Shown: positions 1 to 12,386, counted from the stretch's first letter. The stretch: DNA of 64,000 nucleotides from Zelonia costaricensis (GCA_030849075.1 JASAOO010003524.1:1-64000), one strand, 5' to 3'. Numbers and translations: made by a program. The notes: generated from the sequence alone by a model not told the origin.

Positions 1-622
1 GGGGGAGGCTCTGGCGGTGTATGCTCGAGGGAAAGGGAGAGAAGAAAAAAACAAAGACGGCGTGGAGTCGTAATACCGTCGAAGTCAGCCACATCACGGG
101 TAGAAAAGAGTAGATTGCGGCGCAATGAAAGTCGTCCCTAGCGGCAAGACATAAATAGAGAACGAGAAAGCGTTGTGTGTGTGTCAGTGTCGCCGCCACT
201 GCGCATGGAGAGAGGAGACACGTAAGGGGCAGAAGGAGGTGGAAATGGGGACGGCGAAGCGGGGGGGGGTGCCAAGAAGGCGCTGTGGAGGCAGTTAGTT
301 AATCCGCTTAGCTTTTTTTCATGCTCCACACGTTTAGGCTGCATCCTCGCGACACTCCCCCCTGTCCCGCCTTCCGTTTCCAGTCGCTTCCCCACCCCGG
401 ACTCCACGCAATGCGCAAGCGAGCTGAGGCGGACCTAGGCACATAAACGGGCACGTGTCGCCGTCAGTGGTAACAGCTGCCCGCAGCGGTAACGGCCAAG
501 TAGGGGGAGGGGGGGCACATCATAAGCGTCGGCTCCAGATCAAGCAGAGTACGACGCCCCCCCCCCACGGCACTGCACCCTGCGCTACCAAGACAGAGCG
601 CTCGCCCTGGACCGCGCCATGC
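1..622. other. intergenic, no gene seen
   Basis: This stretch lies downstream of the minus-strand ACBP gene and would hold its 3' UTR. It contains a short GT-rich run near 175-190, a G run near 260-268 and a C run near 550-558. Reading frames here are short, of biased composition and without recognisable domains. Confidence 0.6.
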
Positions 623-892
623 TCACAGTCTGGATGGGTACCTGGTCATGAGGGACTTTGCCTTGGCCACAAACAACTCCCGCGCCCGCTTCTGGCCGAG
701 GTGCTCGTACTTCTTCCACGCCGACCACTTGCCGTACTCGAGGAGGTTCGTGCGGTACGGCTGCTTGCGCGTGCACTTGCCGTGACTCGCAACGCACCAC
801 AGCCCGTACATCTCAATCTTCTGCGGGATCGACATCTTCGAGCGCAGCGGCGAGATGAGCTTCGAGTAGCGCTCAAACTCCTCGGCGGACAT
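623..892 (-). CDS. ACBP: acyl-CoA-binding protein (ACBP)
   Basis: An 89-residue protein with the whole ACBP fold and almost nothing else. ACBPs bind long- and medium-chain acyl-CoA esters in the cytosol and buffer or deliver them; in T. brucei ACBP has been linked to supply of myristoyl-CoA for GPI anchors. The signature stretches are YGLWCVASHGKC (29-40) and GKWSAWKK (54-61), and the length matches the usual 86-90 residues. Y29 and K55 match the ligand-contact Tyr28 and Lys54 of bovine ACBP. The Lys32 position is Cys33, Tyr31 is Trp32 and Tyr73 is Phe74, so the CoA-phosphate site is altered. The first in-frame ATG is at 892; a longer frame upstream starts only with TTG. It is the last gene of the minus-strand array inside the window. 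Confidence 0.9.
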   Translation of the reverse strand: MSAEEFERYSKLISPLRSKMSIPQKIEMYGLWCVASHGKCTRKQPYRTNLLEYGKWSAWKKYEHLGQKRARELFVAKAKSLMTRYPSRL

Positions 893-1067
893 CTTTGCTT
901 GCAAGCGTGTGTGTGTGTGTGTGTCTGTGTGTCTGTGCGTGTGTGTTTCTTTTGATGGCGCGGTGGTTCGGGAGATGCAGTAAGGGAGCCGGCAAGAAGT
1001 ACGGTGAGCCTGTGTTGTTTTTTTGCTGGTCGGAAAGCCCCGTCAAAGCGCTGGAGAGAATCTGTGA

Positions 1068-1101
<34 letters not shown>

Positions 1102-2073
1102 GAGCAGGAAGTCGATGGCGGAGGCGTGCTGGCACCTGAACGAGCAGCTTTTTGTTGTTGTTGTTGCAGGCCCCACGTGCCACGGCGTTTAGGAAGGACG
1201 TCAATGCACGAGAGTGTGCCGTGCGCCCGCAAGCCCCACAGGGTGAACGAGAGAGAGAGAGGTCGTCGAAGGAGGAGTTGCCAATCAAACATCGAAATAG
1301 AAACGGAAGTGCGGCTGCGCGATCATGCTTGAGCAGCTTATCTTGAGCGATGAGAACCACGGCGTAGTGGGCTCACCACAGGGGATCGAGGGGCGTGGGA
1401 CACAGCACGCCGTTTGCGTTTGTGGTAGCCGTGTCGCTGCGCCGCGAGGCACGTGAAAGAAAGAGGCCACGCAGAGCATGATACAGCGCTCCTCTGCGTG
1501 CTCTTTGAGCGAGAGTCACTCACTGCAGACTTGCTTGCCTTGACTGCTACGACTGCTCCTTCGCTTCTTGTTTTGCTTTGTTTCCCGCGTCTCTTGGCCC
1601 CCTTGCGTGTGGACGGGTGATGGATCTCCTGGTTACCTCAGCGTACCGTCATACGCCGGTGCGCTGCCGAACCCTCCCGCCACCACCCCCTGGCCCTTCT
1701 CACCTGCCGAGGCGAGGGCAAGAGTGCGTGGCGCAGAACGCGGATTCGTACAGCGCCTCCCGCGGCTTGCGCTTGTAGCAGGCCAACGGGAGCGCACCCA
1801 GGCACGCATGAGGGGCATGCTTAGAGGCGGCAAGGAAAGGAAGAAGGAGCAACCTTAGCCACGCCAGGCGCCAACACACACACGCAAACACATATACAAA
1901 CCCGCGCAAACCGTGCAACGGAAGGAGCAGACGAAAGGAGCAGCGCGTGGATGGGGTGGGGTGGGGGAGGGGGATCCACACGAGACAACCACGACGCGCA
2001 TTGCCCCCTCTCCCCTCCCCCTCCCACTCCCACTGTCTCCTGTCCTTCCTCCCACCCCTGGAGTGCGTACGCG
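893..2073. other. intergenic between ACBP and AP-3 mu, with GT repeats
   Basis: This stretch holds the 5' region of ACBP and the 3' UTR of the AP-3 mu gene, both on the minus strand. Two GT microsatellites lie at 907-946 and 1069-1098. No domain or sustained coding signal was seen on either strand. Confidence 0.6.
1069..1098. repeat. (TG)n microsatellite
   Basis: An uninterrupted TG run of about 15 units upstream of the ACBP gene. A second, imperfect run lies at 907-946, directly upstream of its start codon. Confidence 0.95.
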
Positions 2074-3510
2074 TCACGCGCTGCGAATGAAGTACTTGCC
2101 GGACTTAGTCACGTACTTGAGCCCCTTGTACGGCTTGCCGATCTCATGCAGCACTTGGACCGAGTCGACCCGCAGGCTGCTCATGATGCGATTCGGCAGC
2201 TGGAAGCTCACCGTCGCCATCGTCGCGTTGCCCAGGCCTACGCCTCGATTAGCTGCAGACGCCGGCTTGGCCGTCTTGGGCGATGCGGCCGCAGCAGCGC
2301 CGCTGCCGCCCGAGGCGGTAGTGCCCCCGCTCGTGTCGAGCAAGAACTCCCCGCCGAGGGAGGGCGTCGCCGACGGGCTAAGGCTGCCGACGCTCCAGGT
2401 CAGCGTCCCCTTCGAGCGGTCAAACACCGTCGTGCCGCTGGAGCAGTTCATCACGGTGAGCGAGGAGGTGTTGGGTGGGAGGAAAAGTCGCACGGCGAGC
2501 TGCTGCACCTCCTTCTCGCGATCCCCCACGGCGGAGAAGCCCACGCCGCCGCCACCACCACCGCCCCCACGGATACCGGCCATGCAGTGGAAGCGGCCGG
2601 CCGTCGCATTAAAGGTGACCTGCGGCGTCACGTAGAAGGGCGGCAGCGGCATGGCCAGCGATGGCTTGCACGTGTACTGCATGAGCGTAAACTTGCCATC
2701 CGGTGGAATGAAGCTGAGGGTGCGGTCGTTGTCGTAGCGCTCCTGCTGCACGCAGCGGTGAAACGCCACGTCGTCGATCACCGTGTCGGCGTCGCGCAGG
2801 CGCAGCACGAGGCACGGCATGCCGCTCAGCCGGCAGTTCACCATGATGCTGCCCTGCACCGCCGCGCGAATGCAGCGGCCCTCGCTGTCCAGGACGTAGT
2901 CCAGCGACTCCACCACGTCGAAGAGCACCTCGTTTGTCCCGTGCCGCGTCTCCGGGTCGCGCCACGGGACACCGCCAAAAGCGCTGGCCGCCTGGCGGCT
3001 GCCGACCCCGAGCGTCGAGCGGCTGGCAGCCGCCGGCATGACCTTGTTCACGAGCGCAGCATCCAGCATCGTGCGCATGCGGTTCTCCAGCGTAGGTCGC
3101 GGCACGAGCTCCTCGAGCGCGTAGGGCTCTGTCGTCAGCGGATAGCCGTAGTCGAACATCTCCTGCAGCAGCTGGTACACCGTGGAGAAGTTCTCCCGGA
3201 CTGTGCTCTCGGTGACCTCGGTCAGATACGACGTCAGCACCTGCGCCACCAGCGAGAGCTGCTCCAGGACGACGAGGGCCGTGTCGTCTGTGGGGCACGT
3301 CCCGAGGAAGAAGACGTTGTTGCGGTGAAGGTGCGAGAACGTAGTGCCGCCGTAGGCAACGATGGCCGCCGGCGCCTCGCTCGAGGCCTTCCACGGCGCA
3401 ATAAATGTCGACCAGAACCCCTCCAGCGTCGCCCTCGGAATGCGCTCGCTGAACTGCAGCTCCACCATCACCTCGCCATGCTCGTTAAGAAGAAAAATGC
3501 ACGACAGCAT
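2074..3510 (-). CDS. AP-3 complex subunit mu (mu-adaptin 3)
   Basis: A 478-residue medium adaptin chain, probably the cargo-binding subunit of the AP-3 coat that sorts membrane proteins from endosome or Golgi to lysosome-related organelles such as acidocalcisomes. The N-terminal longin-like domain starts with MLSCIFLLNEHGEVMVELQF (1-20). The C-terminal mu homology domain runs from about 180. It opens with VPWR and TNEVLFDVVESLDYVL, has RTLSFIPPDGKF near 260 and ends GLKYVTKSGKYFIRSA. The VPWR...FDVVE pattern and the ending fit mu-3 better than mu-1, mu-2 or mu-4. A run of eight glycines near 330 and an Ala/Gly/Ser-rich insert near 405-430 lengthen surface loops. The start is the first ATG of the frame; the 98 codons upstream begin with a non-ATG codon and read as low-complexity UTR. 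Confidence 0.92.
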   Translation of the reverse strand: MLSCIFLLNEHGEVMVELQFSERIPRATLEGFWSTFIAPWKASSEAPAAIVAYGGTTFSHLHRNNVFFLGTCPTDDTALVVLEQLSLVAQVLTSYLTEVTESTVRENFSTVYQLLQEMFDYGYPLTTEPYALEELVPRPTLENRMRTMLDAALVNKVMPAAASRSTLGVGSRQAASAFGGVPWRDPETRHGTNEVLFDVVESLDYVLDSEGRCIRAAVQGSIMVNCRLSGMPCLVLRLRDADTVIDDVAFHRCVQQERYDNDRTLSFIPPDGKFTLMQYTCKPSLAMPLPPFYVTPQVTFNATAGRFHCMAGIRGGGGGGGGVGFSAVGDREKEVQQLAVRLFLPPNTSSLTVMNCSSGTTVFDRSKGTLTWSVGSLSPSATPSLGGEFLLDTSGGTTASGGSGAAAAASPKTAKPASAANRGVGLGNATMATVSFQLPNRIMSSLRVDSVQVLHEIGKPYKGLKYVTKSGKYFIRSA

Positions 3511-4768
3511 TGCGGCAAAACTCACGAGCGCAGACAACAGCGAAAAGATGTGCGAAGGGGGGAGAAGATGGCGTTGATGTGAGGAGAAAGGGAGAGGAGA
3601 GCGCGTGGCCAGCGGGAAGCCACGCGATCCGTGTTGGACTCGGTATGCGATACGGGGAGGTGTGTCGCCTGCGGATTGTTTTGAGGGTCGGTGAGGTGAG
3701 GGGGAGGAGAGGGGGGGGGGGGCTGCAACAGAAACACAACTACGCCGCAAGCAAACCTGTACGCAGTGAAGCGTACACCCTGGCCGTCCGCGCCACCCTC
3801 TCAACTTCTCTTGTCAGTCCGCAAAAACGCAACGCAAAAAGCCGTTTCCTGTGCTTTTCTTTTTAATGGCACAAACACACACACGAACACACACACACAC
3901 ACCCGCACGCGCGCGTGCACGCAAGCTGGTGGGTGCGGATAGAGTCCTGTAAGCTGGACCCTGTGGCGTCCTCGCCTGTGTGGAAAGGTGGCACGGTATG
4001 TGCGCGCGTGTGTGTGAGTGTGTGTCGTGTGTGTGTCTGCGTGTCCAAGCACTGGCTTGTAAGGCAAACGTGTGGGAGAGCGATGCAAGGCGGAGGGCGA
4101 AGAACCCCAAAGAAAGTGGACGCAGATGACAAAGGCGTGAGCAGGTCGGCCGCGTACCCGTGACACAGTGAGGGAGGGCGGAGAGGGACAAGTCGCCTGG
4201 AGGCGAGAAAAAGGAAGAGGAGGAGCTCCGGCCAAGACGAAAGGCAGCGCGGACTTCCCCTCTCTCTGAAGGGGCCCCGGATGAACCCCCGCGACTCAAC
4301 TCGTCCCCGCCCGGCACAACCTGCGCCGCACCGAGCACGCAGGGTCAAAGGATGAGACGGGCAGAGCACGCTGCCCGTGGCGCATCGCACGCGCAGCCGG
4401 CGCTGGTCGGCCGAGCTCTAAAGTGGCACGGCACAGCGCCTTTCCCTCGCCGCCACGACTGGTCAGTGACCAACGATCCGTGCGTGCCATCCGCAGGGTG
4501 GAAGAGGCGCCGCGGCCAGTCATGTGTACGTTGCGTTTCCACGGAGAAGCACACTCCCGCGACCCGACGCGGCGCTGCTGGCCGGCGTGCTGACTTCCTT
4601 CTTTCGTTGGCGTTGTCAGTGATTTTCTTTTCTCGTTCGTTTTATGCCAGCTTACTTGAGCTCCCTCTTGGCGACGAGGTCAAAAACAGGGGAAGGGGAG
4701 AGGAGGGACAGGCGTGACACGGAAAACTGCCACGCAGCACGGAGAACAAAAAAAAAAACGGAGGACAC

Positions 4769-4822
4769 GCACACACACAAACACACACACACACACACAC
4801 ACACATACACATACACATACAC
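4769..4822. repeat. (CA)n microsatellite with ACACAT units
   Basis: A CA run interrupted once by AA and then turning into ACACAT hexamers, about 54 bases in all, in non-coding DNA. It is followed by a GA run and a poly-A run up to about 4875. Confidence 0.95.
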
Positions 4823-6385
4823 AGACGCCATCGACGCGATTGCAGAGGAGAGAGAGAGAGAAAAAAAAAAGAGCAAAGGGTACTGATACACGAGCCTAGC
4901 ACAAGAAGCAGAAGGCGGGGGCCGCGCGTGCCCTCGAAAAAGAAAGAACAGCGACAGAGCTGCGCAGAAGCGTAAGTGTAGAGGTGCCGTGCACGGAAGG
5001 GAGTCCCGCGCAAGCCAAAAAAGGGAGCAAGAAAGTGGATGTCGCATACGCGCACGCACGCCTCTCCATATGCTGCACTTGTCCCGCTCTCACCACCACA
5101 CTCCGCGCGTCTGCTTCTTTCTTCGTTCTTACCTCATCTGCATACGCCTTTCTTTCTTCTTTTTTTTCGCTCTTGATGGAGTCCAGCAAAAACCTGACCG
5201 CAGACTGCACAAACGAGATGCATAACACACTGCCAGCGCGCGATTGCATGCACACACAACGAAGAAAAAAAGGGAGGAGATGAGAAAACCTGGCGGCTAC
5301 TCAAGAGGAGGGAAGAACAAACTAGGAGGAGACAGAACGAGAGATGAAAAAGGGGGGGGAAACAGACGTGAGGGTGATGAGGCAACGCGGCGGTCCAGAC
5401 ATGACGCGCGCTGTTTCTCGGTGCCGCCATTACTGTCGAGACGCGCCAAGCCCGAGAAGAGGTGGGCGGAAGGGGTGACGCAGGTGAAGTCAGCGACGGG
5501 AGAGAGAAGAGGGGGGGAATGGGGGCACAGCAGAACAGCAAGCCCGGCATCAAAATGGCCATGGCGTGCGAGTACGCAGCGAAGACACCATAGGTAGCGC
5601 GCGCCGAGAAGCCTGTGTCGCACCCAGGGCGAGCCGCCGGAGCACTTCCGTCGCGTATCTGGCCACTTCCTTTTTTTCTTCACGGCTCTTCCGGTGGTCG
5701 AGGCCACTGGCTGTGCTGAACCCTCTCCTCCCCCCCTCCTCCTCTCCTCCGCCGTCACGCGCTCCCTCCACCCTCCGTGCACGCTCCCTGTCCTACCTCG
5801 GCGGTTCGGCTGTCGCCAACCGTCACCACCCTCGAGTTGCTGAGTGCTGGTTTGCACCTCGTTTTGCTTCGTGTATTGCGGGGTTTTTTGTTGTTGTCCG
5901 GTTCGTGGCGTGTGAGAACATCACCTCTGCCTGCAGTGCGTGATGCGTTACCGTGTCGCCGGCTTCTCCCGTGGCTGGAGCAAAGTACTCCGTGTGTATG
6001 TGTGCGTGTGCGTGTCGCCGCCGCCGTCGCCAGCCTGCCTTGGCTGCGCCGCTGCTTCTCTCAGGCCCGTGCACCTCGCGCGCATTCTCGTCCTCGCCAC
6101 TCTGGCGACGCGACCGTGGATGGGTGAAGGGACACGACGTGAGAAGAAGCGAAAGAAAAGAAAAAAAGAGCTGCGGCCGCTGTGAGAGACGCCTCGCCTT
6201 TTTTTTTTTTTGAGTGTGCGTGTCCTCCCGTATCTGCACGTGCGTGTGCGGAGGCAGGGTAACAATAAACAAACGAACTTGCCGTCACCGCTGTCGCCGC
6301 CTCAAGCACATCCCTCGCCAAGCGTTGCGTGAGTAGACCCCTTGGGAAGCGCGCAGAGACGCACGGCTGTCTCTTCTCTTCTTTT

Positions 6386-6407
6386 TTGTTTGTTTGTTTG
6401 TTTGTTT
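6386..6407. repeat. (TTTG)n microsatellite
   Basis: Five tandem TTTG tetranucleotides in a T-rich non-coding stretch. Confidence 0.9.
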
Positions 6408-9400
6408 CGTCGTTGCTGCTCAGGGGGAGAGGGGGGGGAGACTCTCACGGGGGAAAGGAGAAGGGTGGCGGTGGGTTCCACAATCTCGTATTTTTTGTTT
6501 CTTCAGTGTTTGCCCTCGCTCTCTCTCCCGTGTTTAGCTTTTTTGTCTTCGCTTTTTTTCTGAGAGTCCCACTCTCCCTCCCGTTTCCTCCTTTTTTTTT
6601 GAGTTCGTGAGTGTTCTTTTCGTTTTCCCTGCAACAAAGCCGTGTTCTGTCCTGGACGTAGGCACGGTCGCGTCGCCTACGGTGTCACCTGAGGGGGGGG
6701 GGGGCAGGGAGGGGAGAAGAAGAAGGACGCGAGCCAACCTTGCCCGCAGCCCTCCACACCCCAACACCGCTCCAGCTCGTCGCGGCGCCGCTGCACCCGT
6801 TTCGCCGTGAATTGCAGTCGGCACCCCGGTCGACGGACCACGCCAGAGGACAGATGAAAACAAAGAAGAAGAAAGTAATGAAAAGAAGACGTGCGTGTGT
6901 ATTGCGTGGGTGGAGTGGGGAGCGACAACGCCAGCGGCGGCTGACGGCAATGGCCGTCGCAGCCCGACCTTCCTCTCCAGAACCGTCTCCGCCTTCACAC
7001 CTACAGAGGGCGCGAGATGAAAAAAAAAAGGTGCCGCGTGGAAAAGACAGGAAGAGGTGCGGCCAGCTTTCTTTTCTCGTTGGGGGGGGTGCTGGACATC
7101 GGGGCGGGGGAAGTGTGGGTGAGGCGGGGTGGCGGGAAAACGTGTGAGGAGGACGAACGCGATCAGACACAATGCGTCAATAAGAGGACTAGCCAAGGAA
7201 ACGGATGACAAGAACTCAGCGCAGGCGGGCGAGGCGGCGAGAGCGGGAAGGAGCAGGGCAGAGCGCCGCGCGTGTGCTTAGTCAACTTGAGGTGAAGGGG
7301 GAGAGATACATTCCTTCTCAGCCCCGGGCATGTCAAGCAGGGTAAGCACTCACACACACACACATCACGATCTTGCTGATCGCCCCTTCTGCTCGTGCTC
7401 CTCCAACGCTCTTCGCCGATCAGGCCGGGCCCGCCCCCCGCTGTGCTCACGAGCGCACCCTCGCGCTGTCTCCGTCTCGATCCGCGAAAGCTAGAAACAA
7501 AGTGAGAGAAGCTGAACTGAGAGTAGGAAAGCCTGGCGCACACGTCGTAGGGAGAAAAAACAACTGCCAGGTTGCACAAGAGCACGTCGTGATGCATCGC
7601 AGTCTTCGCAGCTCGCGCTTGCACGGTGCACTGCCACAGTCGCAGACACGCGCGTGTCGCGCAGACCTCGTTTCCCTCCGCAGGGGGGGGGGGGAATGGG
7701 TGGTCTTCCTTGGTCCTTCGTCCTCGTTTATTGCGACGAATGCTGGGCTTTTTTTTTTCCGTTCGCAACAAATGGGGGCAATTCCGCGCAATGGGTCTAC
7801 GTGCGCCGCCTTTCCATCCTCCACGCACCCATCATCGAAAAAGAAAACGGGGGGTGGTGTTGTACTTTAAAACATCAAAACGGAAGTAGTCGGTGCACAC
7901 GCGCGCTCGAAGGGCAGATTGTTCGGTTGGGTCAGTGGGAGGGTGGGTATATCAACAAAGAAAAGGGGGTACCCACGTCTTCATATCCGTGTCTGCCGCT
8001 TCGCCCTCCGCACCCGCGCTCTTCTTGTCTCTGCTGGTTGCCTTGTGCTTGTGGATACTCACTGCCGCCCTCATCTTTCCTCTCCTTTTTTTGTTTTGTT
8101 TTTCAACCCCGTTTCCTTCTCGTCTGTGTGTGTGTATGTCTGCCTTTCTCCGCGTCCAATTCGGTTGGTCTACGTACGCCGCGTCCATTGCATGGGCCAT
8201 GTCTGCGCGTGCGTGGGTGTGCGCACGGCCCATGGAATGAGTGCACGGCGTCACAGCCAGACGTCGAGGGGGCGACAACACAAGAACAATGATGGCTCGA
8301 AACAGACGAAAGGCGATGACGGAAAGGAAGAAGAAAAACAAAAACAAAAGCACAGTAACAATGTCGGGGGGAAGAGGTGGACACGAACAGTCACGCAAGA
8401 ATGAAGGAAGGGGATGCGTGTTCGTCCAATGGCGATGATGATGATGGGGTTGACGAAAAAAAAAAAGAGAGGGGAGTGGGGAGGAGGAAGAGAGGGGGAG
8501 GAGAGAGGCACATCGCAGGCACTAAAACGGAAAACGAGAAGCACGCCGAGAGAGGGAGAGAGGGGGTGAGGAGGGATCAGCGCCTTAAAAAGAGGAGAGG
8601 CACGTGCGTAACGCGGAGGGGGGCGGACGGCTGGGGGGAGGGAGGGGGTGCATACAGCGTGGTCGGCGCGAAATGAAAACGAAAAGAACAGCGAGAGAAG
8701 CAACCTAAAGTCAAGCAGAACGGCTGAGCGTCACCTTCGTTCCACCTCCCCTAGCCCCACAACGATGACCGCAAAAAAAAAAAAAGGGGGGCTGCTGAAG
8801 GAGGAGCGGGGAAAGAAGGACGAGGAGAAGTCGAGGACCCCAAAAACGAGAAAATGAGAAACGGGGCTGGGCGAGCAGAAGAGCACAAAAAGGGGGAAAA
8901 TGACATGGAAGTGTTGCTGCCCTCACCCTCCTCGACACGCACTCCGCCCTCTGCTTGTCTCACTTAGGGTTGCTTAGACCACGCCGCCTGCTGCCCGTCA
9001 AACTTGCTACCCTCTTTCGGCCGCGCGGAAGGGGGAATTCCGTAGAAGCGCCGCCTCCGCCGCCGCCACCGCGCGTTTCGCAGGTGCGTGCGTGCTTGCT
9101 TATCAGTTTTAAAGTTTCCTTGTGGGGTCAGGAAAGGGTAGGCTGGGGGGGGCCAAGGGTGGAAGAAGAAGTGCTTCTCTCGCTCGCTCTCTGTGCGTGT
9201 CTACTTCAGTGTCCGTTCACGAGTGGTGAATGAGATCCGTGGTGCGTGTGTGGTTTAGTTTGATTTTCGGTTTTCTTTTTTTTTGTGGTGGGGGTCTCTC
9301 TTTTTGGAGGGGATTAGCTAGTCAGGAAAAGGGGTACGCATCGGAAGTCGAGAGCGCCACACGTGGCCTCACGCGACACCAGCGCACGGGTGACGTTGCT

Positions 9401-10769
9401 CGCCTGCCCCCCCCCCCCCACACACACACCACAGCACGACGCGGGGTGACAATGTGGGGGTGGGCACGGGGTGGTTAAGAAAGGGGTGGGTGGGGACGCC
9501 TTCTGGGTCTCCGCCTTGCTTCGCCTTGCGTTCCGACATCCACCCCACCTTCGCCGCTACAAGCTGCGCATTTCTGCTTTCTCATGGAAACGCGTCAAGG
9601 CAGCAGCAATACGACAGTAGAAGGAGGAGAACACATAACCGAAAACAAGCAAAAGGGAAAAAAAGCGGAGAACACCTTCAGAAAAGAGAAAGAAGCCCCA
9701 GAACAAAATCCCCTCTCTTCCGCCACGTGTCTGTGCAGCTGAGGTGGTGAAGAGAGCAGGACAAGCGCGGTCTCTCGTGCTAAAGGAGCCCTTTTTTCTT
9801 TTTTTTGTGCAGAGCCTGTGTGCGGCCTCTCGACTCCCTTCGCAGTCCCGCTTGACTGACCACGCCTTTTTCCCTCGTTTGATGGTCATTTTTCTTGTTC
9901 TTTTCCGTGGATTTACGTTTATATTGGTCATCGGTCACACAAAGGCTCGGGGACTTTGAAAAGATGCACGTACAGCGTGGACTGTCTTCTTCCGTGTCAG
10001 TTTGTTTGTGTGGGCGGGTGTACTGGGGTGCTTTGTGACGCGGCATGAACACGAGAAGAGGTGGAGGAGCGCGAGCCAAAAGCGAGAGAGCAAAAACGGG
10101 GAAAACACAAAAAATGGAGAGGAGAAACAAAACAAAGAAAAAAGGGAGCGCGCGAGAACGGGAAAGGGAGGGGAGGGGGTGGGGCAGGCTCGGTCGAGAC
10201 AAGAGGGGAAAGAGGGGCGCGAAAGACGTTTCGTTGCTCACTCGCCGCGTTCCGTGCGTGTGCGTACGTAGTGGTGGGGGGAGGGGGGAGGGAGGTGGGG
10301 AAGATGTGCTGTTGCGCGGCTTGACCCGTCGCTTGTCTCTCGGTACACTGCCCGCCTTCCTGCCGCGCCGCTTTGCTGAAAGGGCAGAAGAGTGGGTGCT
10401 GCCTCGCCGGCGGCGGCGTACCGCAACGCCATGGACGAACCGTGACCCCCACCACGACTACTCTCTCAAAATGAAAAGCAGAAAAGGAAGTCAGCGAGGC
10501 AGGACAGGCGAAGCAGACGTCGACGATGTGGGGTGCGTGAGTGGGCTAGAAAGAGACGGGTGTGTGTGTGTGTGTGTTTGTGCAGGGAGGTGATCAAGAG
10601 AAGGGCAGTGTCATGAGGCAGAGGTGGCAAAAAAGGGGGGCGGAGGGGACCTTAGCAACATCGAAGACATTCTAGACTGGTTTCACACACACGCGGCAGA
10701 TAAAGGAGCAAAACAAGAAAAAGAACAACGCCCTCACACACACAAAAACCACGTGCACACGCGACTATA

Positions 10770-10791
10770 AACACACACACACACACACACA
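10770..10791. repeat. (AC)11 microsatellite
   Basis: A perfect AC run in the gene-poor stretch, with further CA-rich sequence to about 10865. A GT run at 10560-10577 lies just to its left. Confidence 0.95.
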
Positions 10792-12386
10792 TGCGCACTG
10801 CCGCTCTTTTACACCTAGATCAGCAAGCACACGCACACACGCCCCTCCACACACACGCACACATGCTACCCGAGAAAGACGCGCAAGAACGGACGAGAGA
10901 GGAGTGTCCAACGCCGGAAAAAAAAACAAGGCGAAGCGAAGAAACAAACAAGAAATCGGAGGCAAACAAAGAACCAAGAAGAAGTGGGAGACAACCAACA
11001 TAGAAGGAACGACAAGGGGGAGAGGGGCGCCGAAGACGGGAACAGGGCAGGTCCGAGACACAAGAAACGGCGGAGCACGTTGCTTCACGGAGAGGGGGAG
11101 GGGGTGGAGGGAGTGCGAGGGGGGGAAGGAGCGAAGGGCTGTGCCACGTTGCGGCGCGGTGCGTGGCATGGAGAGAGGGGGAGGAAGGGGACGAAACCGC
11201 CGACGTGGAGGAGTGGCACAGACGGTGTGGCGCCACGTCATCGCGCAGGGAGCTCGACGCGAAAACACAGTGAAAAGGGAAATGAGGACGAGCGCACGCG
11301 AGGGCTCACCTGCCCAAAAAGATAACATCAAGGACGCTGAGCGGGATGGGAGAGAGGGGGCGACAACGCCCAAGCGGCGAAAGCCAGCGGATGCACCTAA
11401 ATGTGCGTTCTCTTTCACCAAATACATGAAACAGAGTGAAAGAAGAAAGAAGAACCGCCGTGGGACCTACTGGTGCATTCGTGGCTCCGTCGCGTACTCC
11501 CTTGTGCCGGGGTTTTCTTTTTCTGCTGTTGTGCACCCCTCGCCCACCGCTCCTTTGCCGTTCGCCCTCTGTCGAGTGCGGACCTGTGTTTGCTTTCTTT
11601 TTGGAGGAAGCCCCGGCAAACGCGCGTGCTTCGCGGGAAACTCCTGCGCCCTCGCACGCCCCTTCCATGACGCCAACCCCTCGCTCGAGCACGCAAACAC
11701 GCCAACGCATACCACACATGCATTGCCTCAGCTCTCCCTTCGCGCCCTCCACGGTGCCGTTACTCTGCCTCTAGTTTGCCTGGACCCGCGCCTCCTCCCT
11801 TGACACGCACACACACGCACCCTCGCGGCTCGAGAAGTTGAACGCGGCAGGCCGACAGTCACGGCGTGACCTTTTTTTTTGAACTGCCGCGCACCGCTCC
11901 CTCGGGCACGCGAGGGAGGGAGGGGGTGTCGGGGGAGACTGGCTGGGCGGACGCAGGAACGCGTCTGCCTCGTCGTCTCTAGCGCCGCAGCGTGTGTGTG
12001 TCAGTGAGTGTGTCCCCCCCCCGGAAAAAAAAAAGCGCCGCTGAGTCGGCACAGTGGCCCCCCTCACACAGGTAGAAAAGGCGCAACTGGATCGCTTAGC
12101 GGCAAAGGGAAGGGGGGGACGTCACGTCGATGGCCGCCCTCGAGTCTGCTCTGCCGCCGCACTGCCTTCGCACACACACGCCCACCTAGACACCTACCAA
12201 GGCAGGGGGGAGGGGGAGGCAGCGGGGTGGCGGCGGCGAGGGGAAGGGGACACAGCGACGAACACGCACGCAAGGGCGGCGGAGGCGCACACCGGCGCCA
12301 TCGCTGAGCCCCTCAGCGGCCGCTGTTCGCTCGCCCCATCTCTCTTTCTTTTTTGTTTTTCGTCCTCACCGGCGCAGGGAGTGCCA

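Larger units (their letters stand above)
3511..12386. other. 8.9-kb gene-poor stretch inside the minus-strand array
   Basis: No convincing protein or RNA gene was found between AP-3 mu and ALBA3. The many open frames, up to about 300 codons, are translations of CA/GT repeats, purine or pyrimidine blocks and homopolymers, with poly-Arg/Ser/Pro/His products and no domains. Blocks rich in purine on the plus strand (8460-8880, 10040-10240, 10900-11230) alternate with pyrimidine-rich ones (5700-5770, 6360-6600, 7980-8150). It may hold a very long ALBA3 3' UTR, the AP-3 mu 5' UTR, unannotated non-coding transcripts, or simply expanded spacer. Confidence 0.55.

Noticed and set aside
1951..3582. 543-codon frame antisense to AP-3 mu
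   Set aside because: This is the usual GC-rich shadow of a real gene; the product is Arg/His/Leu-rich without domains, and the opposite strand encodes a clear adaptin.
10904..11803. 299-codon frame in the gene-poor stretch
   Set aside because: Its composition follows the purine blocks (Lys/Arg/Gly/Glu-rich), then changes abruptly, with no domain or homologue recognised.
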